From contig NZ_VCKX01000016.1 in assembly GCF_005889725.1 (NCBI RefSeq), positions 24,861 to 88,860 on the forward strand: a stretch of 64,000 bases of DNA, written 5' to 3'. The notes beneath the pieces were generated by a model. It was not told the origin of the DNA, searched no databases, and was given only the letters and a program-made list of their open reading frames with translations. The stretch is from Nonomuraea zeae. Its GTDB lineage: Bacteria > Actinomycetota > Actinomycetes > Streptosporangiales > Streptosporangiaceae. Below, in pieces: positions 58,686 to 64,000 of the stretch (position 1 is its first letter; the number at the start of each line of letters is the position of its first letter). The position numbers were made by a program, and so were the translations under genes.

Positions 58686-58805
58686 GCCGCCCATTTCCGG
58701 CGGCAGGCCATGACGCGCGGGACGTGCCACCGGTCGGACGTTCCTCCTGCTCACGCGATGCAGGATTCTCCTTCCCCGGCGCTCACATCGTGCGAGCGTG
58801 AAGGC

Positions 58806-59873
58806 GTGGGACTTCTCCGACTCACCGTGCTCATGTGGCTCACGATGCGGCAGCTGCGCAAGGGCGCCCGCGGCCCGTCATCCGGGACGCGGGAGCCCTC
58901 CCCCGCCGCGCCCGAACCCGCCCGCACGCCGGCGGTGGGACGCCGCCGCAGCCTCCGGCTCATCACCGGGATGTCCGCGCTCACCGCCCTGCTCGGCGTC
59001 GCCGCCTGGAGCCAGTACCAGACGGCCGCGCCGGTGCCGCTGTTCACCCGATTCAACGGAAATATCAGCGTGTCGGTGACCGTGCCGGAAGGTGCGGGCA
59101 CGCTCGAGCACCTGATGCTGGGCGTCAAGGCGTTCCGCTGCGCCGAGCTCCAAGCGGAAGGGATGGTGCTCGACGATAAGGAGCTCGCCACGTGCGGGCC
59201 GGACACGTACGACGTCATGATGACCGGCCTGGCGAAAAAGGGAGCTCCTCTGTGCTTCGACTACCACATCGAATTCGACGGCGATGCCCGGTTGTCCGAG
59301 GTGGAGCTCAACGACAAGCCTTATCCGGAGCCCGCGTCGCAAAAGACGATGTCCAGGCTCGACGGCAGGCTCTGCCGCCGACCGCCGAGCCTCCGCACGG
59401 AGACCGTCCACATCAGAGGGCGGGCGCGGGAGCCGCTGGTGATATCCCGGGGTTACACGACCGTGCTCGCCGCTCCCGGAGTGATGTACGGATACCAGGG
59501 CAACACGCGTCACATCGAGACCGACATATCGTGGGAGCTCGGCCGGACCCCGCCGGACAGCGTCGTGGAGTCCAGCACCGAGTACGGCCGCGACAAGTCC
59601 GACCCGCTGCTGCTGGCCTGGAACCACCCCAGCCCGGAGACCATCCCCGAACCCGAGCCGCGGCTGGAGTGGCGAGCCGATCCCAAGGAGCCGGAACGAG
59701 AGCCCGACCCGGGTGGCTACGTCGCCGGACCGCACGCCCGGCTCATGTCCATCCCCCGCAGGCAGGCCGCGGAACGGGCGCTGTTCTGGGCCGGGCTTCT
59801 GGCCGGGGCCGCCGTGTCGACGCTGGCGTGGACGGGAGAGCTGCTGCTGGAGAACCGGCGGTCCCGACGATGA
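58806..59873 (+). CDS. Membrane-anchored protein of unknown function
   Basis: GTG 58806 gives 355 residues; ATG 58836 or 58848 are alternatives, and none has a strong ribosome site. A first hydrophobic stretch (LLRLTVLMWLTMRQL) is followed by a transmembrane helix near residues 52-67 (LITGMSALTALLGVAAW). A large predicted extracellular beta-rich domain with spaced cysteines (KAFRCAEL, LATCGPD, PLCFDYH, GRLCRRP) comes next, and a final helix (ALFWAGLLAGAAVSTLAW). No family was recognised. The following hairpin (59888-59919) ends the transcript. Confidence 0.6.
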   Translation: MGLLRLTVLMWLTMRQLRKGARGPSSGTREPSPAAPEPARTPAVGRRRSLRLITGMSALTALLGVAAWSQYQTAAPVPLFTRFNGNISVSVTVPEGAGTLEHLMLGVKAFRCAELQAEGMVLDDKELATCGPDTYDVMMTGLAKKGAPLCFDYHIEFDGDARLSEVELNDKPYPEPASQKTMSRLDGRLCRRPPSLRTETVHIRGRAREPLVISRGYTTVLAAPGVMYGYQGNTRHIETDISWELGRTPPDSVVESSTEYGRDKSDPLLLAWNHPSPETIPEPEPRLEWRADPKEPEREPDPGGYVAGPHARLMSIPRRQAAERALFWAGLLAGAAVSTLAWTGELLLENRRSRR

Positions 59874-59887
59874 GCGGTGCTTGCCGA

Positions 59888-59919
59888 ACGCCCGCCTCCG
59901 GCGTTGCGGAGGCGGGCGT
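59888..59919. terminator. Strong perfect hairpin terminator
   Basis: ACGCCCGCCTCC (59888-59899) pairs perfectly with GGAGGCGGGCGT (59908-59919); the loop is 8 nt. It is 15 bp after the stop at 59873 and is symmetric, so it can serve the leftward remnant too. Confidence 0.8.
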
Positions 59920-59932
59920 CTGATCGTTCGCA

Positions 59933-60129
59933 CTACTTCAGCCAGGGGGTGCGCCGGACGACGGGCAGGTTGCCCAGTCCCAGCGTGGTGCCGGCCCGGT
60001 TGGCCGGAGTGGCGAAACCCCAGCCGAACGTCTTGTCCAGGAACGCCCACAGGAAGATCCAGCCGATCGCGATCCGCGCGGCCGCCCAGACGTAATCGAC
60101 GGGCCGGCGAGCGGCGATCGCGGCCCCGG
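59933..60129 (-). pseudogene. DoxX-like membrane protein remnant
   Basis: The leftward frame encodes YVWAAARIAIGWIFLWAFLD, KTFGWGFATPANRAG, then unrelated residues to TAG at 59933. R-x-x-x-G-W-I-F-L-W-A-F-x-D-K-x-F-G-x-G-x-A-T-P is the start of an actinomycete DoxX-like family of about 180 residues. Here no start codon is in frame and everything after the first helix is lost. The upstream perfect DosR-like box (60157-60170) remains, suggesting the intact ancestor was under that control. Confidence 0.55.
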
Positions 60130-60156
60130 CAGCAGAGCCGTACGGCCCGTGGCACC

Positions 60157-60170
60157 GGGACCTTCGTCCC
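60157..60170. promoter_or_regulatory. Perfect DosR/OsdR-like box GGGACCTTCGTCCC
   Basis: No mismatch to the window consensus; it extends to CCGGGACCTTCGTCCCGG (60155-60172). It lies between the USP stop (60192) and the DoxX-like remnant on the same strand. The reverse complement of the same 14-mer is at 61213-61226. Confidence 0.75.
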
Positions 60171-60191
60171 GGCTCGGTGGTGGCGCGCGGC

Positions 60192-61034
60192 TCAGGCGCA
60201 GACCACCGCCACCGGGCAGGAGGCGTGGTGCAGCACGCCTCTGCTGACCGAGCCGAGCAGCGCCGAGCCCAGAGCGCCACGCCCGTGCGAGCCCACGACG
60301 AGCAGGTCGGCCCGTTCGGCCGCCGCGGTGAGGGCCTCCGCGGGAAGCGCGCACTGGACGTCCTCGATGACGATCACCTGCGGGTAGTCGTGGCTGAGGG
60401 CCTTCACCCGGTCGCTGACGAGCCGGTGCTGTGAGGCACGGACCTCGGCCAGGTCGTAGGCGGCCTCCGGGGCGAACGCGTGCACCGGCAGCCGCCAGGC
60501 GTGCAGGACCCTGAGTGCCGCGCCGCGCAGCTCCGCCTGCTCGAAGGCGTAGGCCAGCGCGGGCTCGCACTCCGGCGAGTCGTCCACCCCGGCCACCACC
60601 TCACCGTGCGCCGGCCGGCGCTCCGCGCGCACCACCACGACCGGGCAGCGAAAATGCCCGGCCACGTGGACGCTCACCGAGCCCAGCAGCGCGCCGGAGA
60701 AGCCGCCGAGCCCGCGGCTGCCGACCACCAGTTCGACGGCGTCCTCGGCCTGCTCGCGCAGCACCACGGCAGGTTCGCCCTCCACCTCCAGGGTGGTGAC
60801 CTCGACGGACGGCTGACGCTCACGGACGAGAGCCTCCGCCTCGCGCAGCGCCCGCCGTCCCTCGCGGAGCAGCGTGCCGGGCGGGGCGGCGTCGGGCCGC
60901 CTGCCCACCTGGTACCACGACGTGTCCACCGCGTGCACGATCCGCAGCGGCACCCGCTTGCGAACGGCGTCGCCGGCCGCCCATTCCACTGCGGCCCGCG
61001 ATGCCACCGAGCCGTCCACGCCAACGATGATCAT
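60192..61034 (-). CDS. Tandem-domain universal stress protein
   Basis: The product is 280 residues from ATG 61034, with GGAGG 6 nt upstream. The first domain begins MIIVGVDGSVASRAAVEWAA; both keep the ATP motif (GSRGLGGFSGALLGSVSVHV; GSHGRGALGSALLGSVSRGV). The 261-bp gap shared with the divergent Rv1733c-like gene holds two good DosR-like boxes, one at 75 bp from this start. Confidence 0.92.
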   Translation of the reverse strand: MIIVGVDGSVASRAAVEWAAGDAVRKRVPLRIVHAVDTSWYQVGRRPDAAPPGTLLREGRRALREAEALVRERQPSVEVTTLEVEGEPAVVLREQAEDAVELVVGSRGLGGFSGALLGSVSVHVAGHFRCPVVVVRAERRPAHGEVVAGVDDSPECEPALAYAFEQAELRGAALRVLHAWRLPVHAFAPEAAYDLAEVRASQHRLVSDRVKALSHDYPQVIVIEDVQCALPAEALTAAAERADLLVVGSHGRGALGSALLGSVSRGVLHHASCPVAVVCA

Positions 61035-61108
61035 GGTGTCCTCCTCTGTCACCTCCATCGGACCTCGCCCATGTCCGCCCTGTGCAGGGCTGGAGGTCGT
61101 CAGTGCAA

Positions 61109-61129
61109 GGGACGAAGGGCCTTGTTCCC
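61109..61129. promoter_or_regulatory. Two overlapping DosR-like sites
   Basis: GGGACGAAGGGCCT (61109-61122, two mismatches in reverse) and AGGGCCTTGTTCCC (61116-61129, three mismatches) share 7 bp. They lie 75 bp upstream of the USP start (61034). Confidence 0.55.
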
Positions 61130-61212
61130 GGCCCGGCCCTGGCCGCTTCCTGCCGATCCGTACAGCGGGGTCGCCGTCGTGGTCACGGCGCGCTGGCCGC
61201 GCGAAAGCCGAA

Positions 61213-61226
61213 GGGACGAAGGTCCC
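61213..61226. promoter_or_regulatory. Perfect DosR/OsdR-like box GGGACGAAGGTCCC
   Basis: Reverse complement of GGGACCTTCGTCCC, no mismatch. It lies 70 bp upstream of ATG 61296. Confidence 0.75.
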
Positions 61227-61295
61227 GCCACTCCGAGTCGGACGGCCCTGCCCGTCGGCGCGGCCACCCCGCACCTTGGAAGCGGAGGTGTTCCG

Positions 61296-61901
61296 ATGAA
61301 GACGTCCGTCAACCCGGTGATGTTGTGTCTGCGCCTGTACCGCCCGGACGGCAACCCCCTGCGCCGGCCTTCCGACCGGCGGGAGTCCGTCCTCGTGCTG
61401 GCCGCCCTGTTCCTGACACTGCTCAGCGTCTGGCCGGCGATGCTGATCGGCCAGTCGGCCTATGACGCCGCGCTGCAGGACGAGCGCGCCGGCCCCGGTG
61501 CCCGCCACCAGGTCACGGCGACGCTCCTGGAGGACGCCCCCACCACCCGCGTCAGCTTCACCGAGATCCCGGCTGAACGGCCGACGGCGGCGGCGCGATG
61601 GACCACTCCCGCAGGTGAGGAACGGGTCGCTCAGGTGCCCGCACCGGCGCGGGCCAAGGCGGGCGCGGTGGTGACCGTGTGGCTCGACACCTACGGCGAG
61701 CCCGCATCGCCGCCCACGGACGCGGCGGTCCTCCAGATGAGAGGGATAGCGACGGGCCTGCTGATCGTGTTCGCGGCCGCGCTGCTGACGCTGAGCTTCT
61801 TCGCGGGCTGGCGATGGCGGGCGGATCAGGCCAGGTACCGGGAGTGGGAGCTCGCCTGGGAGCGGGCCGACGAGAAGTGGCGCCACCCACGGCAGCCGTA
61901 G
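61296..61901 (+). CDS. Rv1733c-family two-helix membrane protein
   Basis: The product is 201 residues from ATG 61296, with GGAGG 7 nt upstream. RLYRPDGNPLRRPSDRRESV is the family N-terminus; a first membrane helix (VLAALFLTLLSVWPAMLIGQ) and a second near residue 155 (IATGLLIVFAAALLTLSFFA) flank an extracytoplasmic domain that includes ATLLEDAPTTR and AGAVVTVWLDTYG. Rv1733c is DosR-regulated and a known antigen, function unknown. The perfect box 70 bp upstream supports hypoxic induction. Confidence 0.9.
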   Translation: MKTSVNPVMLCLRLYRPDGNPLRRPSDRRESVLVLAALFLTLLSVWPAMLIGQSAYDAALQDERAGPGARHQVTATLLEDAPTTRVSFTEIPAERPTAAARWTTPAGEERVAQVPAPARAKAGAVVTVWLDTYGEPASPPTDAAVLQMRGIATGLLIVFAAALLTLSFFAGWRWRADQARYREWELAWERADEKWRHPRQP

Positions 61902-61966
61902 CCCTCTGCCGCCTTGTCCGGATTCCGGGAGACCACGGCAACTGCCCCGTAGAGGAGATCACCACA

Positions 61967-62200
61967 ATGGAGACCAAGAAGTGGACCGTCCGGATCTATC
62001 TCGCCGAGGACGGTGACGACACTTCCGCGCAGGCGGTCCTGATCACCAGAGGTGGCGGGCGGCTGGACGGCCTCGGACGTAGTCACCGCGATCCAGCAGA
62101 TGAGGCCGTACCTGAGATCGGCGACAAACTGGCCACCTCACGCGCGCTGACCGCGCTGGCCGCCTCACTGACCGCGATCACTCGCCACGCGATCTCGTGA
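61967..62200 (+). CDS. DUF1876 protein (Rv1738-like)
   Basis: The product is 77 residues from ATG 61967, with GAGGAG 9 nt upstream. METKKWTVRIYLAEDGDDTS and VLITRGGGRLDGLGRSHRDP, then EIGDKLATSRALTALAASLT match the DUF1876/dsRBD-like family whose M. tuberculosis member Rv1738 is strongly DosR-induced and resembles ribosome hibernation factors. It is 65 bp after the Rv1733c-like gene in the same direction, so it is probably controlled by the same box. Confidence 0.9.
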   Translation: METKKWTVRIYLAEDGDDTSAQAVLITRGGGRLDGLGRSHRDPADEAVPEIGDKLATSRALTALAASLTAITRHAIS

Positions 62201-62214
62201 GGCTCGCCGGCCGG

Positions 62215-62442
62215 TCATCGAGGCATCCTGCCGCAGGAGCGTCTCCTGCCCCACACTAGGTAGGCGATCGGGCCGATCGGCTGGACGAAGATCCCCAGCC
62301 ACCAGAGTCCCTTGCGACCACGCACCGCGTCCCTGGGGACGAACGCGAGATCCACGGCCGCCGCCGTGGTCAGCGCGACCTCGGCCGACACCAGTGCCAG
62401 CAGGAGACCTCGCTGTCGCTTCGACATCGCTTCCCACCTCAT
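62215..62442 (-). CDS. PLDc_N-type small membrane protein
   Basis: ATG 62442 has AAGGAG 7 nt upstream and gives 75 residues; ATG 62427 (MSKRQRG) is close. A first helix (LLLALVSAEVALTTAAAVDL) is followed by DAVRGRKGLWWLGIFVQPIG and PIAYLVWGRR. The (K/R)-x-x-W-x-x-x-x-x-x-P-I-G-x-x-x-Y-x-x-x-G-R block is that of phospholipase D nuclease N-terminal-like proteins, two-helix membrane peptides of unknown role. A DosR-like box lies 84 bp upstream. Confidence 0.75.
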   Translation of the reverse strand: MRWEAMSKRQRGLLLALVSAEVALTTAAAVDLAFVPRDAVRGRKGLWWLGIFVQPIGPIAYLVWGRRRSCGRMPR

Positions 62443-62458
62443 GTGCCCGCTCCTTCCT

Positions 62459-62498
62459 CGACGTGCCCGCAACACGAGCGACGTGCCCGCAACACGAG
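62459..62498. repeat. Perfect 20-bp tandem duplication
   Basis: The unit CGACGTGCCCGCAACACGAG is present twice, 62459-62478 and 62479-62498. It lies between the PLDc_N gene and its DosR-like box, so it adds 20 bp to the leader. The stretch from 62540 to 62751 has no recognised gene. Confidence 0.9.
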
Positions 62499-62525
62499 CT
62501 TGGCAACGCCACGGCACCGTCTCAG

Positions 62526-62539
62526 GGGCCGAAGGTCCT
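62526..62539. promoter_or_regulatory. DosR-like box upstream of the PLDc_N protein
   Basis: GGGCCGAAGGTCCT, reverse complement AGGACCTTCGGCCC: two mismatches to consensus. 84 bp upstream of ATG 62442. Confidence 0.5.
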
Positions 62540-62751
62540 CAAGTCCGTCGCCGTTGGACACCAGGGCCGGAACGCGCCATGTCGCCCGTCCACGCCACCC
62601 CACGGCGACCTGGCCGCTCAACCCGTGGAGCGGCCCGTCCTCACCGGGCAGATCGATCCAGATCACGACGCCCGCAGGACCGGCGATCCGGCCGAGCTCG
62701 CGGTGGCAGGGCAGTCGAGAGGCAGCTGCCGGGTAAGACGCGTGCGGGCGG

Positions 62752-63910
62752 TCAAGGCAGGGCGTGATCGCTGAGCCGTCCGTCGTCCGTCTCAGGGCTC
62801 TCGGTGGCCAGGATCGCGGCGACGGCCGTGCCGTCCACGGTTTCCTGCTCGATCAGCAGCTCCGCGAGCCGGTCCAGCGCGCCCCGGTGGGCCCGCAGCA
62901 GGCCGGTGGCGCGTACTTCGGCCGTGCGCAGCAGCAGCGCCACCTCGCGGTCGATGACCTGCTGGGTGTGTTCGGAGTACGCCCTGCGCACCGGCTCGTC
63001 CTCGCCGAGGACGTCCAGGCTGTCCGAGCCGTACCCGAGCGGGCCGAGGCGCTCCGACAATCCGAAGTCGCGCACCATCCGGGTCGCGACCTGGGTGGCG
63101 CCCGCCAGGTCGTTGGCCGCGCCGGTCGAGCCTTCGCCGAGGGCGACGAGCTCGGCGGCCCGTCCACCCAGCCGGACGGCCAGCAGGTCCCGCAGATGGC
63201 TCTCGCTGTAGAGATGCCGCTCGGCCTCCGGCGGCTGCTCGGTGACGCCGAGGGTGAGCCCGGCGGGCAGGATGGTCACCTTCGCGACCGGGTCGGCGTG
63301 CTCGCACAACGCCGCGACCAGGGCATGCCCGGCCTCGTGCACGGCGACGGCGTGCCGCTCCTGCGGGAGCAGCGCGTTGGAGGTCTCCCGGCGGCCCAGC
63401 AGCACCCGGTCGCGGGCCGTGTCCAGGTCGGCCGGGGTGATCGTGGTGCGCCCGTCGCGGACGGCGTTGATGGCGCCCTCGTTGACGAGGTTCGCCAGGT
63501 CCGCGCCGGAGAAGCCGGGCGTGGCCCTGGCCAGCACCGCCAGATCCACTTCCGGGGCCAGGTGCTTGCCGCCGGCGTGGACGGCCAGGATCTCGGCCCG
63601 TTCGCTCTGCCTCGGCAGCGGCACGGTGACCTGGCGGTCGAACCGGCCGGGCCTCAGCAGGGCCGCGTCCAGCGTCTGCGGCCGGTTGGTCGCGGCCAGC
63701 ACCACGATGCCGCTGGACTGATCGAAGCCATCCATCTCGGCCAGGAGCTGGTTCAGGGTCTGCTCGCGCTCGTCGTTGCCGCCACCGGTGACGACCGCTC
63801 CCCTGCGCCCGCCGATGGCGTCGATCTCGTCGATGAAGACGATCGAAGGGGCGCGCTTGCGCGCCTCGTCGAACAGGTCCCGCACGCGCGAGGCGCCCAC
63901 TCCCACGAAC
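62752..63910 (-). CDS. ftsH: FtsH-type AAA metalloprotease (N-terminus lost at contig end)
   Basis: About 386 C-terminal residues remain, beginning inside the AAA domain at [32 protein letters not shown] is Walker B, then the second region of homology ([20 protein letters not shown]). The zinc motif HEAGH in [15 protein letters not shown] and the third ligand region follow. FtsH degrades membrane and regulatory proteins. The transmembrane N-terminus and Walker A are missing because the sequence beyond 63910 is adapter. Any start placed in the adapter (a frame reading [10 protein letters not shown]) is false. Confidence 0.93.
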
Positions 63911-64000
63911 CGGTCTCTTATACACATCTCCGAGCCCACGAGACCCTAAGACACCTCGGATGCCGTCTTCTGCTTGAAAAAAAAAAAAGAGCAGGGGAGT
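63911..64000. other. Sequencing-adapter contamination (Nextera-type) plus poly-A
   Basis: GTCTCTTATACACATCT (63913-63929) is the transposon mosaic end, followed by CCGAGCCCACGAGAC (63930-63944), an 8-nt index-like stretch (63945-63952), and a P7-type tail ending ATGCCGTCTTCTGCTTG (63960-63976). Twelve A residues (63977-63988) and junk complete it. A few mismatches are consistent with low-quality read ends. This is not genomic sequence. Confidence 0.97.

Noticed and set aside
62752..63939. FtsH frame with N-terminus [10 protein letters not shown]
   Set aside because: The first residues are translated from adapter sequence; the gene is truncated at 63910.

Overview
This is one contig end from a high-GC, Gram-positive actinomycete. 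GC-ending codons, GTG starts, RICIN-tailed secreted glycanases, ECF41 and LacI/TetR families, and F420-related remnants point to the Streptosporangiales/Streptomycetales side. Genus assignment is inference. The window starts inside a STAS-domain gene. It ends at 63911-64000 in sequencing-adapter sequence that cuts an ftsH gene, so the last ~90 bases are not genomic.

Region 1 (1-10.8 kb) mixes housekeeping-type small genes with a first hypoxia block: a frameshifted deazaflavin-type nitroreductase remnant, an M50/CBS membrane protease, a graveyard of gene fragments (GerW-like and MgtA/CtpF-like P-type ATPase), cytochrome bd oxidase (cydB, cydA), a broken SDR gene, and an intact but catalytically odd SDR divergent from a TetR gene. 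Region 2 (11-17 kb) holds PPK2, a PLP enzyme, an MFS exporter and an ECF41 sigma-factor cluster (sigma, CMD-fold protein, NmrA-like oxidoreductase).

Region 3 (17-28 kb) is an arabinoxylan-degradation cluster. GH27, GH43-CBM and a CE1-type esterase form one leftward operon. GH10, RICIN-GH43 and RICIN-GH62 genes run rightward. GAAACTTTC-type palindromes and LacI-type operators lie in the promoters. A LacI-family gene (31997) a few genes away is a candidate regulator.

Region 4 (28-41.4 kb) carries a TetR/ABC drug-exporter pair, a cyclase-family hydrolase, a Tat-exported TPR/retropepsin-like protein, large membrane proteins, a cytochrome P450 and a serine hydrolase.

Region 5 (41.5-63.9 kb) is the most striking part. 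It is a dense island of families that in Mycobacterium tuberculosis belong to the DosR/DevR dormancy regulon: an Acg-type nitroreductase, four universal stress proteins, an Rv2004c-like kinase/ATPase, WS/DGAT, and Rv1733c-like and Rv1738-like proteins. They are interleaved with pyruvate formate-lyase, its activase, acetate kinase and an NAD-type formate dehydrogenase. A 14-bp palindrome close to GGGACCTTSGTCCC, very like the DosR/OsdR box, recurs upstream of these genes and also upstream of cydA and near the M50 protease. Together they suggest a hypoxia/dormancy program that joins mixed-acid fermentation (PFL, AckA, FDH), high-affinity respiration (bd oxidase), triacylglycerol storage and stress proteins. 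No DosR/DosS pair is present in the window. No tRNA, rRNA, CRISPR array or insertion sequence was recognised.
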